From positions 1 to 64,000 of the forward strand of contig JANYKW010000008.1 in the NCBI GenBank assembly GCA_025358025.1: a stretch of 64,000 nt of DNA, written 5' to 3'. The stretch comes from Bacteroidia bacterium. GTDB lineage: Bacteria > Bacteroidota > Bacteroidia > Bacteroidales > Prolixibacteraceae. Below are positions 17,959 to 26,294 of the stretch, in pieces. The notes beneath the pieces were generated by a model, which searched no databases, had not been told where the DNA came from, and saw only the letters and a list, made by a program, of their open reading frames with translations. The stretch's first letter is position 1, and each line of letters begins with the position of its first letter. Made by a program: the position numbers and the translations under genes.

Positions 17959-19152
17959 ATGCGTAAAATTTCAGCACATCTGATCCTGGATGGCAAGGGC
18001 AATTGTTATTCCAAAGGGATCCTGACGCTTGATACCGACGGAACCATCCTGGAAATTAAGGACACCAAAGGAGAATTATACGAAGCCTCCGGGATAGAAT
18101 TTTACAGTGGTATGATCGTTCCCGGTTTTGTCAATGCGCACTGCCACCTCGAATTATCTCATCTGCATCATGCATTCCCTGAAGGTACAGGATTTGTCAG
18201 TTTTTTAAAAACAGTGGTAGACAGTAAGCTGAATACCCCGGATAATATTGCATTTGAGGCGGAAAGGGCCGATATCCTGATGACTAAAAACGGAATCGTG
18301 GCCGTCGGCGATATTTCCAATGGAACCAACTCTTTTGAGGTAAAGCATAACTCTAAGATTCATTATTTCACTTTCGTTGAAACATTGGGATTTGCGCCAG
18401 GACGGGCAGAGAAAGCCATGGAATGGGCACGGGTCTGCGTGAAGAGGGCAGCAGACCTGGGCTTGAAAGCCTCTATTGTTCCGCATGCTCCCTATTCTAT
18501 TTCCGGACAGCTTTTCGAGGCTGTTGCCACAGAAGCGATTCATGCAGGATTACCTTTGTCGATTCATAGTCAGGAGAGTATTGAAGAAGACGAGTTGTAC
18601 CAAACAGGAACGGGTGAACTGGTTAATCATCTCCGGAATAATTTGTCTATCGATACAACATTTTTTCACCCTACCGGGGAAAGTGCCATGCGAAGTACCC
18701 TTGAAAATTTGCCATCTCAAAATAGTCTGTTGCTGGTTCACAACCTTTTTACCAAGCAGCATGATCTGGACTACATCCAAAGTGTTCGCAAGTTGAGCAA
18801 TACCTGGTTTGTTCTGTGCCCGGGATCCAACCTCTTTATTCAAAACCGGCTTCCTGACATAGACCTGTTCAGGAGAAATAACCTTCAAATTTGTATAGGT
18901 ACGGATAGTCTGGCATCCAATCACCAGCTCTCCATCCTGGAAGAGATGAAGATTATACAGCTGGCATATCCCCATATATCTCTCGGGGAACTTACCAGCT
19001 GGGCCGCTTTCAATGGTTCAAAAGCCTTGAATATTGACAATTGGGCAGGTTCTATTGAGGTAGGAAAACGTCCGGGGATCAATTTGTTAACAGGACTCGA
19101 TCTCTCTGAACGAAAATTGCTGCCTGGAACATGTATAAAGAAACTTTGCTAA
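17959..19152 (+). CDS. amidohydrolase family protein (aminohydrolase/deaminase type)
   Basis: The protein has 397 residues and the metal-dependent amidohydrolase fold. Visible metal motifs are HCHLELSH (residues about 57-64, the HxH of strand 1), VPHAPYSIS, SIHSQES with its conserved His, and IGTDSLASN containing the last Asp. The pattern fits the cytosine deaminase/ATZ-TRZ subgroup, which includes S-adenosylhomocysteine and aminodeoxyfutalosine deaminases; the actual substrate cannot be chosen. It starts 21 bp after the DUF4296 gene and is followed 27 bp later by a radical SAM gene, so it probably belongs to the same rightward run. Confidence 0.82.
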   Translation: MRKISAHLILDGKGNCYSKGILTLDTDGTILEIKDTKGELYEASGIEFYSGMIVPGFVNAHCHLELSHLHHAFPEGTGFVSFLKTVVDSKLNTPDNIAFEAERADILMTKNGIVAVGDISNGTNSFEVKHNSKIHYFTFVETLGFAPGRAEKAMEWARVCVKRAADLGLKASIVPHAPYSISGQLFEAVATEAIHAGLPLSIHSQESIEEDELYQTGTGELVNHLRNNLSIDTTFFHPTGESAMRSTLENLPSQNSLLLVHNLFTKQHDLDYIQSVRKLSNTWFVLCPGSNLFIQNRLPDIDLFRRNNLQICIGTDSLASNHQLSILEEMKIIQLAYPHISLGELTSWAAFNGSKALNIDNWAGSIEVGKRPGINLLTGLDLSERKLLPGTCIKKLC

Positions 19153-19179
19153 TTTATTCTGCATATCCAATACAAAGCT

Positions 19180-19962
19180 ATGGCTACTTTCCTGTTTGAT
19201 CAGACAATTTTTGGGCCTGTAATAAGCAGGAGGCTGGGTGTTTCTCTAGGGATCAACCTGCTTCCAAATGACACAAAACTGTGCTCTTTCGATTGCATTT
19301 ATTGTGAATGTGGCTGGAATCCGGACAGAAAGGAACACCCTGTTCGCCTGCCAAAGCGAAGGGAGGTTCAGTCGTTGCTCAGACAGAAACTGATAGAGAT
19401 GAAGCGCGAGATGCGGCTTCCGGATGTAATCACTTTTGCCGGGAATGGCGAGCCAACCATGCATCCTGATTTTGCTGCCATCATTCACGATACCATCCTT
19501 ATCAGAAATGAACTCTCTCCAGAATCAAAGATTGCTGTACTCTCCAACGCTACCATGTTGCATAAGGAGTCTGTGGTTAAAGCCTTGAAATTGGTAGATG
19601 ACAATATACTCAAGCTTGATTCAGGAATTTTAGAGACCATCCTGCTGCTCAACCAACCAGTAGGAAAGTTAAATATCCATACACTGGTCAGTCATTTAAA
19701 AAAATTTGAAGGAACACTCATCCTGCAAACCATGTTTCTGAAAGGATCCTTTAAGGGTGTTGCTTTTGATAACACAACAGACCGGGAGATAGAAAGCTGG
19801 ATCGAACTGTTGAAAGAGGTCCAGCCAAGGAGCGTGATGATTTATTCCATCGCCAGGGATACACCTGCAGAAAATCTGGTTGGAATAAAATTATCCAAAC
19901 TGAAGGAAATTGGCAGAAGGGCAGAAAAAGAAACCTTAATTTCAGTTAAGGTAAGTGGCTAA
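19180..19962 (+). CDS. radical SAM protein (COG0731-like)
   Basis: The 260-residue protein has the radical SAM cluster motif CSFDCIYC (CxxxCxxC) near residues 32-39, preceded by FGPVISRRLGVSLGINLLP, which is the COG0731 Fe-S oxidoreductase signature, and followed by the GNGEPTMHP glycine-rich block. A further Cys follows the cluster at CECGW. No separate C-terminal domain is present. The reaction is unknown. It sits between the amidohydrolase and comB with 17-27 bp gaps, which suggests cotranscription. Confidence 0.85.
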   Translation: MATFLFDQTIFGPVISRRLGVSLGINLLPNDTKLCSFDCIYCECGWNPDRKEHPVRLPKRREVQSLLRQKLIEMKREMRLPDVITFAGNGEPTMHPDFAAIIHDTILIRNELSPESKIAVLSNATMLHKESVVKALKLVDDNILKLDSGILETILLLNQPVGKLNIHTLVSHLKKFEGTLILQTMFLKGSFKGVAFDNTTDREIESWIELLKEVQPRSVMIYSIARDTPAENLVGIKLSKLKEIGRRAEKETLISVKVSG

Positions 19963-19979
19963 GTTAAAAAGATCAACGA

Positions 19980-20672
19980 ATGCAGATAGAAATACTTCAA
20001 CTAACTGAAGGGGCAAAGAATGCCAAAGGAACAACGGTGGTAATAGATGTTTTCAGGGCTTTTTCCACGGCCTGTTACCTCTTTGCGGCAGGTGCTGCAA
20101 GGATCTTCCCGGTTGAACAGATCGAAGAGGCCCTGCAACTGAAAAAACAAATTCCGGATGCAATTTTGCTGGGGGAGCGGAGTGAAAAAAAAGTGGAAGG
20201 TTTTGATTTCGGGAACTCGCCTACCCATGTTGCTTCTCTTGATTTCAAAGGGGCTTCCATCATCATGACAACCAGCTCAGGGACAAAGGGATTGATGAAT
20301 GCTACCAGCGCAGATGAGATTTTGACAGGGAGTTTTGTAAATGCCGGTGCCATCATTCGTTATCTTAAAAGCAGGAATCCGGAGAATGTCAGTCTGGTCT
20401 GCATGGGCTACGAAGGGGAAAGACCAACGCAGGAAGACACCTTTCTGGCAGAATATATTAAAGCAGTATTAATGGGAAAATCTACCGATTTTCAGAGGAT
20501 GAAAGAGGTCTTGCGCACAGGCGACGGAGCCCGGCTCCTTGATCCTGCAAACCAGGCATGGTCCCCGGCACAAGATTTTGATCTTTGTTTGGATCTCGAC
20601 AGGTTCGATTTTCTTATCCGGCTAACCGAAGAAGCAGGGGTAAAAGTACTTCAAGTGACTAAAGTGAACTAA
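19980..20672 (+). CDS. comB: 2-phosphosulfolactate phosphatase family protein
   Basis: The 230-residue protein matches the ComB family (PF04029): VVIDVFRAFSTACYLFAAGA, LLGERSEKKVEGFDFGNSP, MTTSSGTKGL and GEGERPTQEDTF-like block CMGYEGERPTQEDTFLAEY. In methanogens ComB dephosphorylates 2-phosphosulfolactate in coenzyme M synthesis. Many non-methanogens carry it without the rest of the pathway, so the substrate here is open. The last six codons and stop are part of a repeat array (20653-20680), so that repeat unit encodes the QVTKVN tail. Confidence 0.88.
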   Translation: MQIEILQLTEGAKNAKGTTVVIDVFRAFSTACYLFAAGAARIFPVEQIEEALQLKKQIPDAILLGERSEKKVEGFDFGNSPTHVASLDFKGASIIMTTSSGTKGLMNATSADEILTGSFVNAGAIIRYLKSRNPENVSLVCMGYEGERPTQEDTFLAEYIKAVLMGKSTDFQRMKEVLRTGDGARLLDPANQAWSPAQDFDLCLDLDRFDFLIRLTEEAGVKVLQVTKVN

Positions 20673-20773
20673 AGTACTTCCCATACTACCAAACATTGAT
20701 CCTGACCTTTGGAGTCCATTAAATCTTTGAGTACTTTAGTCACTTTAGTTCACTTTAGCTCATTTTAGCTCAT
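20653..20773. repeat. inverted arrays of a CTAAAGTGAA-like unit between comB and patB
   Basis: The left arm (20653-20680) and the reverse complement of the right arm (20729-20773) both consist of CTAAAGTGAA-type units of 9-10 bp: CTAAAGTGAA, CTAAAGTGA, CTAAAATGAG, CTAAAGTA. The arms flank about 48 bp of unrelated sequence. The left arm covers the end of comB. A second copy of the same unit type occurs at 27858-27923. It is likely a dispersed genomic repeat or protein-binding array. Confidence 0.75.
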
Positions 20774-20780
20774 TTCCCGG

Positions 20781-21956
20781 ATGAAAAGATACAATTTTGA
20801 TGAAATAATTCCACGCAAAGGGACGGACTGTGAAAAATACGATCACCTCCAAAGCCATTTTGGCAATGGGAATGCCATCCCTTTGTGGGTGGCGGACAGT
20901 GATTTCAGGGTTCCTGATTTTATTTCGGCTGCCATACGTTTCCGTGCTGACCATGAAATATATGCTTACTCCTTCAGACCGGAAGGATATTACAATTCGA
21001 TCATCGGGTGGCAGCAAATGAGGCATGACTGGCAAATAGAGCGTGAAATGATTCTTCCAACCCAGGGTGTTGTCTCGACCCTGGCCTCACTTATCATGGC
21101 TTTTTCTGAAGAAGGCGAAAAAATAGTTATCCAACCTCCGGTATATACTCCTTTTTTCTCCTGTGTTCGTGATTGCGGCAGAACGTTGGTGGAGAATCCA
21201 CTTATAAACGTAGAGGGCCGATATACCTTTGATTTCGAGGATCTCCTCAGCAAAATCGACAAAAAAACCCGTCTGCTCATCTTATGCAATCCCCACAATC
21301 CGGTCGGAAGGGTATGGTCTAAAGAAGAACTTGAACAATTGGGTGACATCTGTCTGAAAAACAATATTTTGATTATTTCGGACGAAATTCATTCTGATTT
21401 GATTTTCACAGGTTACCAGCACATCCCTCTGCCAAAAGTTTCGGATCAGCTTGGTGCCAATTGTATTGTCTGTATGGCTCCCAGCAAGACATTTAATATT
21501 GCCGGACTCTCCACCTCTTATGTTATCATCCCGGATAAAAAAATAAGACAGAAATTTGACCATTTTTTACGTACACTGCATTTGAAGAACGGAAATCTGT
21601 TTGGCAACATAGCCCTTGAGGCAGCTTATCAATATGGCATGGACTGGGTTGACCAGCAAAATGAATACCTGGAAGCTAATCGTGATTTTATGCTAGAGTT
21701 TTTCACGATGAAGATGCCAAAGATCAGGATGACCTTCGCAGAGGCGACTTATCTTGCCTGGTTAGATCTTAAAGAATATGGTATCCGGGAGGTGGAAATG
21801 AACAGGTTACTGATCGAAAAGGCTGAGATCGTCTTGAATAAAGGATCCATTTACGGCAAAGAAGGGGATAGATTTTTCAGATTGAATTTTGCATGTCCAT
21901 TACAAGTTCTGGAGGAAGCGCTCACCCGCATGGAGAAGGTACTGGGGTGTTATTAG
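20781..21956 (+). CDS. PatB/MalY-type PLP-dependent C-S lyase or aminotransferase
   Basis: The 391-residue fold-type I PLP enzyme begins MKRYNFDEIIPRKGTDCEKYD, typical of PatB/MalY cystathionine beta-lyase-like proteins. Other blocks are PLWVADSDFRVPDFI, GVVSTLASLIMAFS, LCNPHNPVGRVW, ISDEIHSDLIF and the PLP-binding Lys in APSKTFNIAGL. The usual role is beta-elimination of cystathionine or other cysteine conjugates, giving thiol, pyruvate and ammonia. The start lies 8 bp after the right arm of the repeat array, so that array makes up the leader. It is convergent with the polyprenyl synthase, 3 bp between stops. Confidence 0.9.
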   Translation: MKRYNFDEIIPRKGTDCEKYDHLQSHFGNGNAIPLWVADSDFRVPDFISAAIRFRADHEIYAYSFRPEGYYNSIIGWQQMRHDWQIEREMILPTQGVVSTLASLIMAFSEEGEKIVIQPPVYTPFFSCVRDCGRTLVENPLINVEGRYTFDFEDLLSKIDKKTRLLILCNPHNPVGRVWSKEELEQLGDICLKNNILIISDEIHSDLIFTGYQHIPLPKVSDQLGANCIVCMAPSKTFNIAGLSTSYVIIPDKKIRQKFDHFLRTLHLKNGNLFGNIALEAAYQYGMDWVDQQNEYLEANRDFMLEFFTMKMPKIRMTFAEATYLAWLDLKEYGIREVEMNRLLIEKAEIVLNKGSIYGKEGDRFFRLNFACPLQVLEEALTRMEKVLGCY

Positions 21957-21959
21957 TTC

Positions 21960-22943
21960 TTATTTTTCCCTTGAAAGGACCTTCGCCGCAAATTCTCTTA
22001 ACTCCTTTTTAGAGGAATCCTCGATACGCAGTTGCTGCAATGATTCAAGTGCGAGATCATGATATTCCTTCATCAGGGTTCGTGTTGCTGCTGAAGCTCC
22101 TGATTCTGTAAAGATTTTTCTGACTGCTTCGATTTTTTCTTTCTGATCAAAATTCTTTCTTCCCATCCACTCCTGCAAGTGTGAACGGGTTTTCTGATCA
22201 CTCATTTCAATGGCTTTCAATAAGATATAGGTTTTTTTATTCTCGCAGATATCACCACCTATTTGTTTGCCAAAGGAATTTTCTTCTCCGTAAACATCCA
22301 GCCAATCGTCCTGAAGCTGAAATGCGATACCCGTCAGAATTCCAAAGTCGTATAGCAACCGGCAACTTTTTTCATCAGCACCTGCCAGCATTGCGCCCAT
22401 TTTAAGACTGCAGGCAATCAGAACTGCTGTCTTCAACCTGATCATTGCAAGATATTCAGTTATCGATACCTGATCTCTTTTCTCAAATTCCATGTCGTAT
22501 TGCTGACCTTCGCAGACTTCGAGTGCTGTTGTTGAAAAAAGATTAAGAAGCGGTGCAGGTTCTGAAACTTTGCAGCGGGATAAATATCGAAAAGCCATTA
22601 TGGACATGGCGTCCCCGCTCAGAATGGCACTGTTTTGGCCATATTTCAGGTGAACAGCTGGTAAGCCTCTCCTGATGCTGGCGTGATCCATGATATCATC
22701 GTGAAGCAAGGTGAAGTTGTGGAAAAGCTCAATGGCTGTTGCAGCCGGGAAGAGTGTCTCAGGATGTTCCGAAAAAAGGGAGGCTGCGTGGAGCATCAGG
22801 ACCGGTCGGATTCTTTTCCCTCCTCCTTCCAGGGAATATGCCACAGGTTCATACAATTGCAAAGGAGCTGTCACTTGCATGGATTGAATCTCTTTTTGAA
22901 ATTCTTTTTCAAAAAAATCCAGAAGATGTTGGAAACTGAGCAT
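21960..22943 (-). CDS. polyprenyl (trans-isoprenyl) diphosphate synthase
   Basis: The 327-residue protein makes a prenyl diphosphate chain for quinone or undecaprenol-type lipids by head-to-tail condensation of IPP. It has the first Asp-rich motif in LLHDDIMDHASIRRG, GGKRIRPVLMLHA upstream of it, and the second in FQLQDDWLDVYGE. The first motif is DDxxD. The residues before it suggest chain lengths of geranyl- to farnesyl- or longer, which cannot be fixed by eye. It starts 48 bp before the bactofilin stop on the minus strand. Confidence 0.92.
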   Translation of the reverse strand: MLSFQHLLDFFEKEFQKEIQSMQVTAPLQLYEPVAYSLEGGGKRIRPVLMLHAASLFSEHPETLFPAATAIELFHNFTLLHDDIMDHASIRRGLPAVHLKYGQNSAILSGDAMSIMAFRYLSRCKVSEPAPLLNLFSTTALEVCEGQQYDMEFEKRDQVSITEYLAMIRLKTAVLIACSLKMGAMLAGADEKSCRLLYDFGILTGIAFQLQDDWLDVYGEENSFGKQIGGDICENKKTYILLKAIEMSDQKTRSHLQEWMGRKNFDQKEKIEAVRKIFTESGASAATRTLMKEYHDLALESLQQLRIEDSSKKELREFAAKVLSREK

Positions 22944-22991
22944 ATTTTGTGCGTATCGGAGATCTGGACAATAGGAAGAGAATCAGGAGTG

Positions 22992-23372
22992 TTACTTTTC
23001 CTCCGGCTCTGTTTCAGAAGCATTTTTTTCATCGTTAATCATCTTGCAATGTCCAACGAAACGGGCTCCGGGTTCAACAGAAAGTTTTCCCATGGTTAGG
23101 TTGCCGGTAATGGATGCACTGCTTTTGAGGGAGAGCAGATCCTTGACAACAATTTCACCTTTCACGAATCCCATGATTTCAGCACTGGTACAGCGAATGA
23201 TTCCATTGATTTTGGAATCAGGACCAACCACTACCCTGCCTTTGCAATCGAGGTCGCCGACCAACGTACCATCGATACGAATATCTCCGTCAGATTCGAT
23301 ATTCCCTTTAATCTTTGTGTCCTGAGCAATTGTATTCAGGGCTTTCACTTCATTAATGACTGGTTTTGACAT
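22992..23372 (-). CDS. bactofilin (polymer-forming cytoskeletal protein)
   Basis: The 126-residue protein has a central right-handed beta-helix of glycine- and hydrophobic-rich repeats (KGNIESDGDIRIDGTLVGDL, then GRVVVGPDSKINGIIRCTSA), the hallmark of bactofilins (DUF583). The N- and C-terminal tails are short, polar and probably disordered. Bactofilins polymerise without nucleotide into cytoplasmic filaments that position cell-wall or division proteins. It lies upstream of the polyprenyl synthase with 48 bp between, and downstream of the rpmF terminator. Confidence 0.93.
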   Translation of the reverse strand: MSKPVINEVKALNTIAQDTKIKGNIESDGDIRIDGTLVGDLDCKGRVVVGPDSKINGIIRCTSAEIMGFVKGEIVVKDLLSLKSSASITGNLTMGKLSVEPGARFVGHCKMINDEKNASETEPEEK

Positions 23373-23446
23373 GGTCGAATTTATTGATCATTTTATAATG
23401 CCGATGAAGATAATAATTCGTAGGTATTTCCGCAAATGTCAGTAAC

Positions 23447-23472
23447 AAAAAAATCCCTTTCGGGATTTTTTA
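23447..23472 (-). terminator. intrinsic terminator after rpmF
   Basis: AAAAAATCCC at 23448-23457 pairs with GGGATTTTTT at 23462-23471 around a TTTC loop. On the minus strand the stem is followed by a T-run, as expected for a terminator ending the yceD-rpmF transcript 50 bp after the rpmF stop. Being symmetric it could also stop plus-strand transcription. Confidence 0.8.
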
Positions 23473-23520
23473 GACGAATTGTCCGAAATTTCTTAAGAAT
23501 AATTTGTCCGATTGAACAAC

Positions 23521-23706
23521 TTAGACTTTTGCGCTTTTCTCAATCGCTAATTTACCCCTGTAATAACCGCATTCTGCGCAAACGGTGTGATATTTAACCG
23601 CTGCACCGCAATTAGAGCAGGATGAAATCTGTGCTGGGATAGCTTTGTCGTGAGTCCTGCGCTTATCTCTTCTTGTACTGGAGTGTTTGTGCTTAGGATG
23701 TGCCAT
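23521..23706 (-). CDS. rpmF: 50S ribosomal protein L32
   Basis: The 61-residue protein begins MAHPKHKHSSTRRDKRRTHD, the standard L32 N-terminus after the initiator Met. It contains the CxxC pair SNCGAAVKYH and a second pair at CAECGYYRG, so it is the zinc-ribbon form of L32. It follows the DUF177 gene by 17 bp, the usual yceD-rpmF pair, and ends at an intrinsic terminator. Confidence 0.97.
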   Translation of the reverse strand: MAHPKHKHSSTRRDKRRTHDKAIPAQISSCSNCGAAVKYHTVCAECGYYRGKLAIEKSAKV

Positions 23707-23723
23707 TTTTAATAATCTTTACT

Positions 23724-24257
23724 TTAATTACCTATAAATTTTCTTAACTCATTCCATCTCGGGTCATCCGGTTCATCTAAAGTGTTGCTATGGTGTCTGA
23801 GCTCTTCCAGTTTTTTGATCATCACCGGATCGCACATACTTTCTCCATTCTTACCATTCGGATGAATTCTCCGTATGGGCAAACTTAAAATCACGAATTC
23901 ATAGATATACTGTGAAATCTCAACCTGAAAATCATTTGGATGAAGATAAATCAATTCGGCCTCATCTTCAACCTGTTTCTCGCTGAATTTTACCAACAGC
24001 TTTCTATTGCTTTCCAGAGGATAAATAAAATTTTCCAAACAACGATCGCAAACCAGCTCAACTGTTCCGCGGATAGAGAAGGATAAAGACAGATAAGTTG
24101 AACTTTTTTCAAGTTCAACCTGGATCTTTAACTCCCCTTTCACTACTTCCGATGTTTCAAACTCAGCAAAGAATCGATCATCAACAGCAAAATCAAACTG
24201 ATGCTTTCCCTCGCTCAATCCTGAAAATGGAAGGGTGTATTGCGAAAGGTAGTTCAT
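23724..24257 (-). CDS. yceD: DUF177/YceD family protein
   Basis: The start was set to ATG 24257 (177 residues, MNYLSQYTLPFSGLSEGKH) because AAGGA lies 5-6 bp upstream; an in-frame ATG at 24284 falls inside the promoter -7 box and is rejected. The protein shows the YceD core with a cysteine-containing block CDRCLENFIYPLE. YceD proteins are linked to 23S rRNA/L32 accumulation in plants and bacteria and nearly always precede rpmF, as here. The promoter is directly upstream. Confidence 0.88.
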   Translation of the reverse strand: MNYLSQYTLPFSGLSEGKHQFDFAVDDRFFAEFETSEVVKGELKIQVELEKSSTYLSLSFSIRGTVELVCDRCLENFIYPLESNRKLLVKFSEKQVEDEAELIYLHPNDFQVEISQYIYEFVILSLPIRRIHPNGKNGESMCDPVMIKKLEELRHHSNTLDEPDDPRWNELRKFIGN

Positions 24258-24281
24258 AAGTATCCTTGTTAAAAAGCTTGG

Positions 24282-24308
24282 CAAAGGTATAAAAAAATAT
24301 TATACAAA
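24282..24308 (-). promoter_or_regulatory. promoter of yceD-rpmF
   Basis: On the minus strand TTTG at 24308-24305 is followed by TACCTTTG at 24289-24282, an exact -7 box, with 15 bp between them, slightly short of the usual 17-23. The -7 box ends about 24 bp before the chosen yceD start. It lies in the gap after dxs, so yceD-rpmF need not depend on dxs readthrough. Confidence 0.55.
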
Positions 24309-24320
24309 AGAGGAGTTGAT

Positions 24321-26225
24321 TTAATTTTCACATTTCCCCGCGATAATACTCCGTGCTGCTGCACATATCCCGTTTGTATCGAATCCGCACTCGCGGTATA
24401 GCTCAGGTTGTGTTCCCTGTTCGATGAAACGATCGGGTATTCCAAGTCTGATGACTGTTTTTTTCAATCCTTCTGAGGCAAAATACTCAAGTACCGCACT
24501 GCCAAATCCGCCATGAATTACACCATCTTCCACTGTAATGATACGGTCAAAACGGGCTGCAACTTCCTGGAGAATATTTGTATCAAGGGGTTTTACGAAT
24601 CGCATGTCGAAATGCGCGACAGAGATATTTTCTGATGCAAGAATCCGGATGGCTTTGGTAACGAAATTCCCCGGATGACCAATGGAAAGGATAGCAACAT
24701 CATCGCCCTCTGCCATTTTCCGTCCTTTCCCAACCGGGATTTCTTCAAAGTCTTTTTTCCATGCAAGATGCATTCCATGTCCGCGGGGATACCGGATGGA
24801 AAATGGACCTTTGTCGGGAAGTTGCGCAGTGTACATCAAATTGCGAAGTTCAAGCTCATCCATGGGGGCCGAGACGATCATATTGGGGATACTTCGCATG
24901 AATGACAAATCGAAAACCCCGTGGTGGGTAGCGCCGTCAGCACCAACCAGACCTCCGCGATCCATGCAGAAGATAACATTGAGCTTCTGCAGGGCAACAT
25001 CGTGGATGATCTGATCATAAGAACGCTGGATGAATGAAGAGTAAATATTCACGAAGGGAATCTTTCCTGATACGGCCATTCCCGCTGCAAAAGTCACTGC
25101 ATGCGGTTCCGCGATACCCACATCAAAAGCCCTTTCAGGCATTTCATCCATCATGATATTCATGGAACAGCCACTTGGCATAGCAGGCGTTACACCAACA
25201 ATATCTTTATTTAATCTGGCCAGTTCCAGAAGTGTCTGTCCAAAGACTACCTGATACTTTGAAATCTTTGGTAAGGAGTCAGGATCGGTAAATATTTCAC
25301 CGGTTATTACATCAAATTTACCAGGTGCATGCCATTTTGTTGCATCCTTCTCTGCAGGGATATATCCTTTCCCTTTTTTTGTTAGTACATGAAGCAATTT
25401 TGGTCCGGGAATCTCCCTTAAATCATGGAAAATTCTGGTAAGTGCAACTACATCATGCCCATCGACAGGACCAAAATATCGAAATCCAAGCGCTTCAAAC
25501 AGATTGCTGTCGTTGAAAACGATCGATTTTACGGCATGCTGGTGTCTTCTCAGCAAGGACAACATCTTTCTCCCTGCTGTTTTGAAATGTTTGAGAACCT
25601 GCCAGACTCCTGACCTAAGGCGGTTGTATGCCCGGGAAGTCTGCATCCTCACAAAGTATCTGGCCAGACCTCCGACATTGGGGTCAATTGACATGTTGTT
25701 GTCGTTGAGGATGACCAGCACATCTGCATTGGCTCCTCCTGTATTGTTCAGACCTTCAAAAGCCATTCCACCGGTCATGGATCCATCCCCAATCACGGCA
25801 ATTACTTTTCGGTCTTTATCTCCGTTCAATGCAGAAGCAATTGAAATTCCGAGGGCTGCAGAAATGGAAGTAGAAGAGTGCCCAACGCCAAAAGCATCGT
25901 ATTCACTTTCCGATCTGTTCGGAAAGCCACTGATCCCTTTGTATCTTCTGTTGGTATGAAATTGTTTTCGTCTTCCGGTAAGAATTTTATGACCATATGC
26001 TTGGTGCCCAACATCCCATATCAGTTTATCGTAGGGAGTATTGTAAACATAGTGAAGGGCAACTGTCAGTTCGACTACTCCCATGCTGGCACCAAAATGA
26101 CCTGGATTGCAGGAAGCTTCCTTGATGATCAGTTCTCTTATTTCGGTACATACCTTTGGCAGATCCTTAATTTTAATCTTTTTAAGATCAGACGGATAGT
26201 CGATATTTTCCAGCAGATTTGCCAT
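24321..26225 (-). CDS. dxs: 1-deoxy-D-xylulose-5-phosphate synthase
   Basis: DXS condenses pyruvate and glyceraldehyde-3-phosphate with thiamine diphosphate, the first step of the MEP isoprenoid pathway; ispD of the same pathway is at 38303. The 634-residue protein shows DVGHQAYGHKILTGRR, the TPP motif VIGDGSMTGGMAFEGLNN followed by LNDNNMSI, and the transketolase second half with MPSGCSMNIMMDEMPERAFD and the DRGGLVGADGATHHGVFDLS block. Length and order are standard. An exact -7 box lies at 26282-26275. Confidence 0.97.
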   Translation of the reverse strand: MANLLENIDYPSDLKKIKIKDLPKVCTEIRELIIKEASCNPGHFGASMGVVELTVALHYVYNTPYDKLIWDVGHQAYGHKILTGRRKQFHTNRRYKGISGFPNRSESEYDAFGVGHSSTSISAALGISIASALNGDKDRKVIAVIGDGSMTGGMAFEGLNNTGGANADVLVILNDNNMSIDPNVGGLARYFVRMQTSRAYNRLRSGVWQVLKHFKTAGRKMLSLLRRHQHAVKSIVFNDSNLFEALGFRYFGPVDGHDVVALTRIFHDLREIPGPKLLHVLTKKGKGYIPAEKDATKWHAPGKFDVITGEIFTDPDSLPKISKYQVVFGQTLLELARLNKDIVGVTPAMPSGCSMNIMMDEMPERAFDVGIAEPHAVTFAAGMAVSGKIPFVNIYSSFIQRSYDQIIHDVALQKLNVIFCMDRGGLVGADGATHHGVFDLSFMRSIPNMIVSAPMDELELRNLMYTAQLPDKGPFSIRYPRGHGMHLAWKKDFEEIPVGKGRKMAEGDDVAILSIGHPGNFVTKAIRILASENISVAHFDMRFVKPLDTNILQEVAARFDRIITVEDGVIHGGFGSAVLEYFASEGLKKTVIRLGIPDRFIEQGTQPELYRECGFDTNGICAAARSIIAGKCEN

Positions 26226-26274
26226 TCAATCCAAACTTTTTGCGAGACCGGGATACAGGTTAATATTCAGCAAA

Positions 26275-26282
26275 CAAAGATA
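26275..26282 (-). promoter_or_regulatory. -7 box upstream of dxs
   Basis: TATCTTTG on the minus strand is an exact TAnnTTTG match 50 bp before the dxs ATG. I see no good TTG at the expected -33 distance, so only the -7 element supports it. Confidence 0.4.
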
Positions 26283-26294
26283 GACTTTATTACT

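Noticed and set aside
20653-20773. CRISPR array or tRNA-like repeat
   Set aside because: The units are 9-10 bp, directly abutting, lack spacers and run in opposite orientations.
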